12,548 nt of DNA, from assembly GCA_022615215.1 (NCBI GenBank), contig JAKEHD010000470.1:1-12548 (forward strand). Reading direction: 5' to 3'. The notes beneath the pieces are model-generated. The model was not told the origin of the DNA. It saw nothing but the letters and a program-made list of their open reading frames with translations, and did no database searches. This document shows positions 5,257 through 12,457 of the stretch, piece by piece (the first letter of the stretch is position 1; every line of letters begins with the position of its first letter). Made by a program: the position numbers and the translations under genes. This DNA comes from Blastocatellia bacterium (GTDB taxonomy: Bacteria > Acidobacteriota > Blastocatellia > UBA7656).

Positions 5257-7826
5257 TTCGAGCCTCCTTTGAGTTTTTTCAACATGTCGCCGGCATTTTG
5301 ATTTTTCGGATTCAGTTTGAGCGATTGCTCATAATTCTTGATGGCAAGTTTTTTGTCGCCGCTCTTCAGGTACGCTTCAGCAAGGTCATCATACGCATTG
5401 GCCGATTTCGGATAGGAATCGACATTCAATTTGTAAACCTCGATGGCATCTTTTATCCTGCCCTTGGAAAGTAGCAATTCGCCTAAAGAATTCATCCGGC
5501 CTTCTCTGAAAAGCATCCTTTCTGGATAAGACTTGCGAATTTTTCTGTAGCTCCTGACAGCCTGGCCGACATCTCCGCTCACTATAAGGCCGAGAATGTT
5601 TATGGCTCCTGATGGCTGATGCGTAAGGCGGGTTTGGTTTGAGCCGTCTCTGTTCATCACATAGATTTCGTCATTACCGTTTCTGGATGACGTGAAAGCT
5701 ATTTTTGAGCTATCGGGCGACCACGTGGGCAGACCGTCATAGGTTTCGTTCTTGGTCAATTGTTTTTCGCCCGTGCCGTCTCTGTTCACAACATAGATAT
5801 CGAAAATATCTCTCCCTCTGGTCGTATGCATAGCGAGCAGAGATCCATCGGGCGACAGGGCAGGGGCTGAAGCCGTATTGAAGGTCAATCGCGTTTGATT
5901 CGAGCCGTCAGGGTTCATGGAATAGACTTCCCATTGGCCGTCTCTTACGGTCTCGAAAAGAATTTTGGAGCCATCCGAAGACCACCAGGCCCAGTCACTA
6001 TGGGCTGAGGTTTTGGTCAACCTGATCGGGTCAGTGCCATCGGCATTCATAACGTAAATTTCATTATGGCCGTCTCTGTTGGAATTGAAGACTATTCTTG
6101 AAGAGTCAGGAGACCAGGAAGGTCGCACATCGGCGGCAGTGTTATCGGTCAGACGGGTCTGTTTCGACCCGTCTGCGCTCATGACGTAAATTTCCAGGTT
6201 GCCGTCTCTATCCGATACGAAAGCTATCTTAGAGCCATCCGGGGACCAGGCGGGAACCCAATCGCTTGCAGGATTACTGGTCAGCCTGATCTCCTGAGAG
6301 CCATCGGTATTAATGACATAGATTTCACGGTTGCCGTCCCGCGTCGAAGTGAAAGCTATTTTTGAACCATCGGGCGACCACGTGGGATAAAAGTTATCGT
6401 AAACTACATTGAGGGAGGGATCCTCCTGCCCGGCGGTTTGAGCCGACTTGCCTTCGATTATTTTTGAGTTAGTGCCTGTCAGCAGCGCGTCCAGTTCTTT
6501 TCTATCGAACCAGCGGCCCTGCTTCATCACCCCTGCCGGTCTCCTGAGTGTTTTGATGTCGGTCAACGGGTTGCTATTCACAAGCACAAGGTCGGCTTCT
6601 ATGCCGACGGATATGGTTCCCAGTTTGTCCAGCGCATCGAGAAGTAGGGCGGCGTTGTAGGTCGCCACTCGGAGGGCTTCGTATCGCGTCAGTCCCGCTT
6701 CGAGGAGCAAGTCCAACTCATCATGAAGCGAAAGGCCTGCGAAGGAAAAATAGAAGTGCGAATCGGTTCCGATGACGAGCGGAACCCCCGCATCATTCAA
6801 TGCCTTGACGATCTTGAGTATGAACGGAATGTTCCCAAGTATTTTGCCGGTTCGCTCTCTCGCTTTCTCGTCCTCTTTTTTAAGATTTTCGAGAAATTCG
6901 CGAGCGGCTTTCACTCCTTTCTCTCCTGTGAATCTCTGAAGCTCTGCCACACGGGCGTCGGTCAGATAGGCGTCTCCCTCTTCACGCATACGCTTCCAGG
7001 TCATCTCCCGGTGGAGGATCGTGCTGATGATTATGCCCGTCTCTTTGATCTGTTGCGCGACGGCTTTCAACTTCGTCTCATCGGGAGAGATATTGAAAAA
7101 GGATTCGGATGTAAAAACCTCGGTGACGTGTTCATGCGAGCGGAAACCGCTTCGATAGATTTCCAGTATCGGAGCAGAGAGACTTGGCAGGTGTCCGCCT
7201 ACGGGGAGTCCCTGCTTGCGAGCCTCGTCCAGAATGGCATGGAAAATATCCATATCCATCCTTGCGGTCTTTATCCAGTCGGCTCCATCGGCCTTGCTTT
7301 TGCGGACGAGTTCGCGCCCCTGCTCGGCAGAAGAGACATTGAATGCATAAGCGGGATTGTTGCTCACCATTATCGGGCCTGATGAGTACACCACAGGCCC
7401 GGTAATGGTCCCATCGGCGATTCTGCGGCGGCGGTTGTAGTGATCGCCATCTTCGCTTTGGCTCATGTTGCGGACGCGCGTGATGCCATAGGCGAGATAG
7501 AGAGGCGCGTATTGATCTGTTCCCATATGCGTGTGCATGTCCATCAATCCCGGAATCAGAAACTTGCCGCGAGAGTCAATCACCTTTGCGCCTGCTGGAA
7601 TCCGCACGTCAGCGGCTCTGCCTAGGGCCGCGATCTTTCCATCGCTTACGACCACATTCATGTCTTCAAGCACTACTTCACGATCCATAGGGATCACATT
7701 CACATGAGTGAATACAACTGTCGTTTTGTCTTGAGCAGGGGTGAAGGCCGGAATGATACTACCCAACAGCAATGCTACGGCTATCATTGCTGCCAATGAG
7801 TGGAGGCGGATTGGTTGAATATTCAT
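5253..7826 (-). CDS. Secreted amidohydrolase - six-bladed PD40 propeller - TPR fusion protein
   Basis: This protein of 857 residues has four parts. A signal peptide is at ~8-30 (LAAMIAVALLLGSIIPAF). A metal-dependent amidohydrolase of the imidazolonepropionase/prolidase type spans ~35-445. It has HxH at H98/H100 (DMHTHMG), a candidate carboxylated lysine in ADWIKTA (K186), metal or substrate histidines in GGHLPS (H212) and SHEH (H231/H233), and the catalytic Asp in VIGTDSH (D355). Six PD40 repeats follow (~475-745; WSPDGSKIAF..S, then EIYVMN.DGS..RLT). A TPR tail (~751-857) ends KSANAYDDLAEAYLKSGDKKLAIKNY. ATG 7826 is preferred because the signal peptide then lies at the N-terminus. The frame continues to ATG 7964, overlapping the previous gene, and AAGGAG lies 15 nt upstream of 7826. 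Expected role: periplasmic or extracellular hydrolysis of a peptide-like or imidic substrate. Substrate unknown. Confidence 0.88.
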   Translation of the reverse strand: MNIQPIRLHSLAAMIAVALLLGSIIPAFTPAQDKTTVVFTHVNVIPMDREVVLEDMNVVVSDGKIAALGRAADVRIPAGAKVIDSRGKFLIPGLMDMHTHMGTDQYAPLYLAYGITRVRNMSQSEDGDHYNRRRRIADGTITGPVVYSSGPIMVSNNPAYAFNVSSAEQGRELVRKSKADGADWIKTARMDMDIFHAILDEARKQGLPVGGHLPSLSAPILEIYRSGFRSHEHVTEVFTSESFFNISPDETKLKAVAQQIKETGIIISTILHREMTWKRMREEGDAYLTDARVAELQRFTGEKGVKAAREFLENLKKEDEKARERTGKILGNIPFILKIVKALNDAGVPLVIGTDSHFYFSFAGLSLHDELDLLLEAGLTRYEALRVATYNAALLLDALDKLGTISVGIEADLVLVNSNPLTDIKTLRRPAGVMKQGRWFDRKELDALLTGTNSKIIEGKSAQTAGQEDPSLNVVYDNFYPTWSPDGSKIAFTSTRDGNREIYVINTDGSQEIRLTSNPASDWVPAWSPDGSKIAFVSDRDGNLEIYVMSADGSKQTRLTDNTAADVRPSWSPDSSRIVFNSNRDGHNEIYVMNADGTDPIRLTKTSAHSDWAWWSSDGSKILFETVRDGQWEVYSMNPDGSNQTRLTFNTASAPALSPDGSLLAMHTTRGRDIFDIYVVNRDGTGEKQLTKNETYDGLPTWSPDSSKIAFTSSRNGNDEIYVMNRDGSNQTRLTHQPSGAINILGLIVSGDVGQAVRSYRKIRKSYPERMLFREGRMNSLGELLLSKGRIKDAIEVYKLNVDSYPKSANAYDDLAEAYLKSGDKKLAIKNYEQSLKLNPKNQNAGDMLKKLKGGSK
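5263..5270 (-). promoter_or_regulatory. Ribosome binding site inside the end of the amidohydrolase gene, for translational coupling
   Basis: AAAGGAGG overlaps the last codons of the amidohydrolase gene, 6 nt before the ATGA stop/start overlap. It shows that a downstream cistron was translated from the same mRNA, although only its signal peptide now survives. Confidence 0.6.
5650..6420 (-). repeat. Six tandem PD40 blade repeats within the amidohydrolase gene
   Basis: The coding DNA repeats about every 130 bp, each unit giving WSPDGS(K/R)I.F.S..DG..EIYVMN.DGS...LT. The first and last blades are unusually close at DNA level: 5692-5729 and 6349-6386 differ at only 2 of 38 positions, although four more diverged blades lie between them. 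Confidence 0.75.
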
Positions 7827-7935
7827 AAACTGAGCAACTATCTCCTTGATCTCTTTATTTTGGCGGCTCTCACATCGCCGCCTGAATGATCCCTCCTTTT
7901 TTAAGTCGTAAGCCTCGCTCGGCATCCTTCGCTGT

Positions 7936-8901
7936 CTACTGCTCACCAGGCGCTGGGCCGTCATAAACCAGGTACGTCAACCGCCTGGCCCCCGACCCGT
8001 CCGCTTTCATCACCCAGATTTCGTACCGGTTGTTCAAGCCGGAACAGTAGGCTATGCGCGTCCCGTCGGGTGACCAGGCCGGGCCCCAATCGTTCACCGA
8101 GTTCCTTGTCAATTGCTTGCGATCACTGCCGTCAGCGTTCTGCGACCAGATTTCCCAGCCGCCATCGTCAGATTCCCAAAGGCCGCGTTGGTGTGCATCA
8201 AAGGCGATCTTGCGGCCATCGGGCGACCAACTTGGGTTGAAATCACGCCGGGGTTCTCGCGTCGCTTGCGTCAATCCAGTGCCATCAGCCTTGATGAACC
8301 AGAGCAGGGCGGGCGCTCCATCGCCTTTGCGCTCACCCATTGGCGTCGCATAAAAACTGAGGCGACCGTCGGGCGTCCACGCGATACGTCCGTCAATATC
8401 GACAGCCTCGCGCGTCACTCTGAAGCGAGCGGAGCCGTCCGGCCGCGCTACATAAATCTCTTTTCGCCCGTCGCGGTCGGTGCCGTAGGCGACGAACCGC
8501 CCGTCGGGCGACCATCGCGGGCTGAACTCGCGCGCCGTATCATAGGTCAGGCGCGTGATCTGTTCGCCATTGGCGTTCATCGTGTAGACATCCCGACTGC
8601 CACCGCGTTCTGAGAGGAAAACGAGCGAGCGGCCGTCGGGCGACCAGTGCGCGGAATGGCTGTTGACGGAGGCGTCGGTCAGCCGCCGCAACCCCGTCCC
8701 GTCTGCACCGATCAGCATCACTACCCATTTGTCGTTGAGCTTCGCCTCGAAGGTGATGAAACGATTGTCAGGCGACCAGGCGGGAGCGTAGACGGTTGTC
8801 GCGCGCACCCGCTCCGCCTGCCCGCCCTTGACCGGCGCGCTGGCAGTGGAAATCAAGCTGAGCGCCAGCGCGAGCCAGAAATGTCTCTTGAACGACCGCA
8901 T
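7936..8901 (-). CDS. Secreted six-bladed PD40/TolB-like beta-propeller protein
   Basis: A frame of 321 residues starts at ATG 8901; an in-frame TAG lies eight codons upstream and no other ATG is available. GAGGAG lies about 16 nt upstream, rather far. Residues 1-27 are a signal peptide (FWLALALSLISTASA). The rest is six PD40 blades, each opening (S/A/P).WSPD(G/N)R and closing ADG(S/T)..(R/Q).LT: at ~40, 84, 127, 170, 220 and 275. One blade carries a longer insert (PMGERKGDGAPALLWF). This is the fold of TolB's C-terminal domain without its N-terminal domain, so it is not TolB itself. Such propellers usually bind protein or peptide ligands in the periplasm. The gene lies 109 nt before the amidohydrolase start, which carries its own six-bladed propeller, and probably shares its transcript. 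Base composition is visibly more GC-rich than the amidohydrolase gene, so the two propellers are not a recent tandem copy. Confidence 0.85.
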   Translation of the reverse strand: MRSFKRHFWLALALSLISTASAPVKGGQAERVRATTVYAPAWSPDNRFITFEAKLNDKWVVMLIGADGTGLRRLTDASVNSHSAHWSPDGRSLVFLSERGGSRDVYTMNANGEQITRLTYDTAREFSPRWSPDGRFVAYGTDRDGRKEIYVARPDGSARFRVTREAVDIDGRIAWTPDGRLSFYATPMGERKGDGAPALLWFIKADGTGLTQATREPRRDFNPSWSPDGRKIAFDAHQRGLWESDDGGWEIWSQNADGSDRKQLTRNSVNDWGPAWSPDGTRIAYCSGLNNRYEIWVMKADGSGARRLTYLVYDGPAPGEQ

Positions 8902-8912
8902 AGTTTTCGCGA

Positions 8913-9060
8913 TTATTCTCCTCTAAACGCCACAGGTGGACCCACTCGCGTCGCTCGCCGCGCCGGAAAGTAGGAGGCCAGCAAAGCGACAAGAAGTAAA
9001 GCCCGACCTCTTCGCCAACGGGCGACTGTCACAACGCATATCTTGCAACAGCGTTTGCAT
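8913..9060 (-). pseudogene. ADOP permease pseudogene collapsed by an internal deletion
   Basis: From ATG 9060 the frame reads MQTLLQDMR, then RPLAKRSGFT, the typical ADOP N-terminus up to the start of TM1 (family form: M.TLLQD.RYG.R.L.K.PGFT). About 65 nt further, in a different frame, the typical ADOP C-terminus appears: ALLLVALLASYFPARRATRV, closing with VAFRGE and TAA at 8913-8915. Everything between, normally over 2 kb (TM1, both periplasmic domains, both FtsX cores), is missing. The junction falls at 8996-9003, where GCTTTAC can be read both as the GFT codons of the N-terminal part and as the ALL codons of the C-terminal part. This suggests deletion between short direct repeats. The result is a frameshift, so no functional permease remains. 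The propeller ATG (8901) lies 11 nt after the old stop. Confidence 0.75.
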
Positions 9061-9078
9061 AGCTCGCCTCAGAGGTCT

Positions 9079-9831
9079 TTATTCAACCATCCAACTTCTA
9101 CTCTGATACTCCATATAGAGAGCGGTTCGCTCTGCCACCTCGCGGCCGAAATAACGTTCGACGACCCTGAGCGCAAGGTCGATACCGGAGGTCAGTCCGC
9201 CGGCAGTCGATATTTTCGGTCCTTCGACAAACCGCAGGCCGCGTTGCAACTTGACGTCGGGATATCGCTCTTCAAACATATCGAAAAAATCGTGATGCGT
9301 TGTCGCCGGTTTGCCTGAAAGCAATCCGGCCCTCGCAAGGTGGAAGGCACCCGTGCAGACAGACATCATGACATCGGTCGCATCAATGACCTTTTTCAGC
9401 CATTCGTGCAAAGCGGGCGACCCGGCCTGAGCGCCTACAACCACCACTTTGGGAATCGGCGCGGTCTCAAAGGTGTAGTCCGGAATTATCTTCATTCCGG
9501 CCGAAGCAGTGATCGGGTCAATCTTATCCGATACCGTATAGAGTTTGAATCCGGGACGCGAGACCCTTCTCGCCTCGTCTCTGACAGTTACATCCTGAAA
9601 GACCTCCCAGGGACCGGCAAAATCGATCATCGTCGCGCCCCTTGAGATGGCAAAGGCGACGGGGATCGGTCTTCTATCAGAGGGAGTGAGCTTGTTACCC
9701 TTTGCGGCAGCCGATGAAGGCGCTTTATTCTCATTCGGCTTTGCTGTTTGACAGGATATTTGGGGGACATCAACCGCTATTGCGGCTATTCCCATGATCG
9801 TGCTGTTTTTCAAGAAGTTCCTTCGTTTCAT
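9079..9831 (-). CDS. Exported DJ-1/PfpI family protein (GATase1-like, ThiJ/isonitrile-hydratase-like)
   Basis: This 250-residue protein starts at ATG 9831 with GAGGAGA 4-5 nt upstream (9836-9842). The N-terminus MKRRNFLKN fits the twin-arginine consensus RRxFLK, followed by a hydrophobic stretch (IMGIAAIAV) and ISC at residue 27, a weak lipobox-like Cys. A low-complexity linker (30-50) leads to the DJ-1/PfpI domain (~55-245). The GPWEVF motif holds the conserved Glu (E76). The nucleophile elbow MMSVCTGAFHLARAGLL places Cys159, with THH (H179/H180) as the histidine partner region, and STAGGLTSGIDLALRVVE closes the domain. This subgroup includes isonitrile hydratase and the sensor domains of GlxA/ArgR-type AraC regulators, but no AraC DNA-binding domain follows. 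Likely a periplasmic enzyme or ligand-binding protein; substrate unknown. Confidence 0.85.
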   Translation of the reverse strand: MKRRNFLKNSTIMGIAAIAVDVPQISCQTAKPNENKAPSSAAAKGNKLTPSDRRPIPVAFAISRGATMIDFAGPWEVFQDVTVRDEARRVSRPGFKLYTVSDKIDPITASAGMKIIPDYTFETAPIPKVVVVGAQAGSPALHEWLKKVIDATDVMMSVCTGAFHLARAGLLSGKPATTHHDFFDMFEERYPDVKLQRGLRFVEGPKISTAGGLTSGIDLALRVVERYFGREVAERTALYMEYQSRSWMVE

Positions 9832-9866
9832 TTTTTCTCCTCAAATTCTTCAATGCCACTCGGATC

Positions 9867-9967
9867 AACCACGGATTTCACATAAACCCCTCCCTTACGG
9901 TCGGGGTACTGACTTCGATTACACAGACAGAAATCTTTATCCGTGTTATCTGTGTGATCTGTAGTTA
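9867..9967. repeat. Dispersed-type inverted repeat (CCACGGAT...ATCTGTAG) with a nested hairpin
   Basis: The 144-nt gap between ADOP and DJ-1 genes is mostly repeat. AACCACGGATTTCACA (9867-9882) and GATTACACAGA (9917-9927) look across a short centre to ATCTGTGTGATCTGTAG (9949-9965), giving an imperfect long hairpin. The words CCACGGATT, ACACAGA and ATCTGTGT are typical of interspersed hairpin repeats in many environmental genomes (from general knowledge). Between the first two words sits a 34-nt stretch (9883-9916) with its own CCCC...GGGG hairpin and the tail TACTGACTTC. It splits what reads as a continuous arm. Confidence 0.55.
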
Positions 9968-9975
9968 GTCGCCTT

Positions 9976-12441
9976 TCACTCGCTACGTAATGCCGTCATC
10001 GGATCGATTGCTGTCGCGCGGCGGGCGGGCGCGAAACAGGCCGCCACCGCCGCAGCGAGCAATAACGATGACACGGCGAAGTAGGTGAACAGGTCGGTCG
10101 GTTCGATATTAAAGAGCAGACCCGACATCAGATGCGTCAAGGCGAATGATCCGGCTATTCCGAGCGCAAGACCTATGACTACCAGTACCACTCCCTGACC
10201 GAGCACCATTCGCAGGACCGCCCAGTGAGAAGCCCCCAGAGCCATGCGAACGCCTATTTCCTGAGTGCGCTGGCCCACCCAGAGCGCCATCACTCCGGCT
10301 ATGCCCGTCAGAGTGATGACGAGCGCAAGCGCCGCAAAGAGACCCAGCAGAACAGCGGTCAGGCGAGGCGACGCAAGCGATTCGTTGCGGACGCGCTCAA
10401 GTGTCTGAACGCTGTCTATCGCCGTTTCTGGATCGATGCCGTAAACGGTCTCGCGCACCTGGCGAACCATCTGCATGGGATCGACCGCCGCGCGAACCAG
10501 CAGCCTGCCCGCGAAGCCGCCTTGAGCCATAGGACGGTAAAGTTCATCGGCCGCTTCGCTATCGAGTCCGTATTGCTTCACATCACCCACTACCCCGACT
10601 ATCGTCAGCCAGGTCTGCCCATTGTCTAAAGAGACACGTTTGTCTACAGGGTCTTCATCACCCCAGCGGTGGCGGGCCATCGCTTGATTGATTATTGCCA
10701 CTCCGGGGGCTTCTTCATGGTCCATGTTCGTAAACAGGCGGCCACCCACGAGCGGAACCCCTACGGTTTGAAAATAGTCGGGACTCGCCGTGCGAAAGTC
10801 GGCCTGCGGGGCAGGCTCACCTTCCGCAAGCAAACGGCCTTCTATCTGAAAGCTCAAGGTTTGAGGGCCTGCCGTTATTCCCGCAGGGTTGAGCGGAAAC
10901 GTAGAGGCGGCTGCCGCAGACATCACTCCGGGTTGCGATTTCACCCGTTCGAGCAATCGTTTATAGAAATCCCGTGTCTGCTGTGGAGTTGTATACTTGG
11001 ACCAATTCAGGTTGATCCGCATCGTAAGCACATTGTCCGAATCGAATCCAGGGTCCACCTCCTGAAGTTTTATGAGGCTGCGAACCATAAGCCCTGCGCC
11101 TATAAGCAACACGAAGGAGACCGCCACCTGAGCGACGAGCAGCAGGCTGCGAAGGCGCTGCTTGCCGCTCCCTGCGGTCGAGCGTCCGCCGCCTTCTTTA
11201 ATCGAAGCAGACAAATCATTGCCCGATGCGAGCGCGGGCATCAGCCCGAATATGAGCCCCGTCGCTACAGAAATCAGCAGCGTGAACAAGAGGACCGAGC
11301 CGTCTATTTCGATCTCGTTCGCGCGGGTCGTAAACCTCGCGGCAAAGGCCGCCAGAACGTCAAGCCCCAGGGTTGCGATCACAATGCCGAGCGCCCCGCC
11401 TGCGAGCGCAAGCATAGTGCTTTCGGTCAGCAGTTGGCATAAGATGCGGCCCCGTCCTGCTCCGAGGGCCAGACGAATGGCCATCTCTTTTTCTCGGCGA
11501 ATCATTCGCGCGAGCATAAGGTTGGCCACGTTCGCACAGGCTATCAGAAGCACAAGCCCCGCCGTGACGAGCAGTATTATAAGCGTCGGACGCGCCCGGC
11601 TCGTGAGTTCCTCCTGCAAGGCGGCGACCCTTGCCCCGTAGCCTCGCCTGTCGGGATATGATTCCGGGTAGCCTTGCTTCAGCCGCGCGGCAATAGTTCC
11701 AATATCGGCCTGCGCCTGCTCGGTCGTGACGCCGGGTTTCAGCCTGCCGAATACGCTCATCATCCGCGAGTTGCGGTTCTCGATAAATCTATCGGAAGAA
11801 CGAAAGGGACAGGCAGACACGGGCATGTAGACATCGTTCTCATTGGGGTATTGAGGTATTGGAGGAAGCACGCCGACCACCCGGTGCGGGCGGTCGTTCA
11901 TCTGGAACACTTTCCCGACGATATTCGGGTCGCCGCCGTGCCCCTGCTGCCAGTACGGATAACTGAGGATCAAAACGGCCTCCGCTCCGTGCTCTTCATC
12001 AGCGGGCAGAAAGCTCCTTCCCATTAGAGGCTTGACTCCGATAAGCTCGAAGAAGTTCGCCGACACCACTCCGGTCTGAACCCGCTGAGGCTCTTCACGG
12101 CCCAGGAGAGTGAACCTCATGCTATGGTATTCGACCAGGCCCTGGAGGGTCTGGTTCTGCTCGCGGTAATCGGCGATCTCTTTTACGGAAAACGGCATAT
12201 TGTTCACACCGGCGAGCGGAGCCTGCTGTTGAAGGACGACAAGCTGATCTCCGTTTTCATAAGGCAGCGGGCGCAGCAGCACGCCGTAGACAACGCTGAA
12301 GATGGCCGTGTTAGCGCCTATACCGAGAGCCAGCGTCAATGCGGCGAGCGCCGTAAAGCCGGGATTCTTTATGAGCGCCCGCGCGCCATAACGCACGTCA
12401 TGCCAGAGCATTTCTAGAAAGTGGCTCAATCTTCCAATCAT
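9976..12441 (-). CDS. ADOP-family (MacB/FtsX-type) orphan ABC-transporter permease
   Basis: This inner-membrane permease of 821 residues starts at ATG 12441, with AAGGGAG (12450-12456) 8 nt upstream. The short N-terminal helix MLWHDVRYGARALIKNPGFT enters TM1 (LAALTLALGIGANTAIFSVV), followed by LLRPLPYE and the first MacB-type periplasmic domain. The first FtsX core has LLVTAGLVLLIACANVANLM, then the loop EMAIRLALGAGRGRIL. A central TM (LLLVAQVAVSFVLLIGAGLM) starts the second half, with a second periplasmic domain (DPGFDSDNVLTMRINL). The last FtsX core has QEIGVRMALGASHWAVLRMV and ends FAPARRATAIDPMTALRSE. Both halves are complete and the length is typical. There is no ATPase or adaptor gene nearby. 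It is clearly a paralogue of the 1186-3714 permease but well diverged. Whether it energises transport with a distant ATPase or acts as a signalling or envelope protein cannot be told. Confidence 0.93.
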   Translation of the reverse strand: MIGRLSHFLEMLWHDVRYGARALIKNPGFTALAALTLALGIGANTAIFSVVYGVLLRPLPYENGDQLVVLQQQAPLAGVNNMPFSVKEIADYREQNQTLQGLVEYHSMRFTLLGREEPQRVQTGVVSANFFELIGVKPLMGRSFLPADEEHGAEAVLILSYPYWQQGHGGDPNIVGKVFQMNDRPHRVVGVLPPIPQYPNENDVYMPVSACPFRSSDRFIENRNSRMMSVFGRLKPGVTTEQAQADIGTIAARLKQGYPESYPDRRGYGARVAALQEELTSRARPTLIILLVTAGLVLLIACANVANLMLARMIRREKEMAIRLALGAGRGRILCQLLTESTMLALAGGALGIVIATLGLDVLAAFAARFTTRANEIEIDGSVLLFTLLISVATGLIFGLMPALASGNDLSASIKEGGGRSTAGSGKQRLRSLLLVAQVAVSFVLLIGAGLMVRSLIKLQEVDPGFDSDNVLTMRINLNWSKYTTPQQTRDFYKRLLERVKSQPGVMSAAAASTFPLNPAGITAGPQTLSFQIEGRLLAEGEPAPQADFRTASPDYFQTVGVPLVGGRLFTNMDHEEAPGVAIINQAMARHRWGDEDPVDKRVSLDNGQTWLTIVGVVGDVKQYGLDSEAADELYRPMAQGGFAGRLLVRAAVDPMQMVRQVRETVYGIDPETAIDSVQTLERVRNESLASPRLTAVLLGLFAALALVITLTGIAGVMALWVGQRTQEIGVRMALGASHWAVLRMVLGQGVVLVVIGLALGIAGSFALTHLMSGLLFNIEPTDLFTYFAVSSLLLAAAVAACFAPARRATAIDPMTALRSE

Positions 12442-12457
12442 TCAACCGTCTCCCTTC

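Noticed and set aside
5650..6420. Regular repeats that might suggest a CRISPR array
   Set aside because: Repeats are in frame, about 130 bp long, diverged, and encode PD40 blades.
6723..7382. Plus-strand frame of 219 codons
   Set aside because: Antisense to the amidohydrolase domain, whose catalytic motifs are intact on the other strand; no motifs of its own.
8768..8992. Minus-strand frame of 74 codons overlapping the start of the propeller gene
   Set aside because: It is an out-of-frame reading across the ADOP remnant and the propeller signal peptide; both better frames explain the sequence.
10669..11442. Plus-strand frame of 257 codons
   Set aside because: Antisense to the second ADOP permease; Arg/His/Cys-rich composition typical of a reverse-strand shadow.
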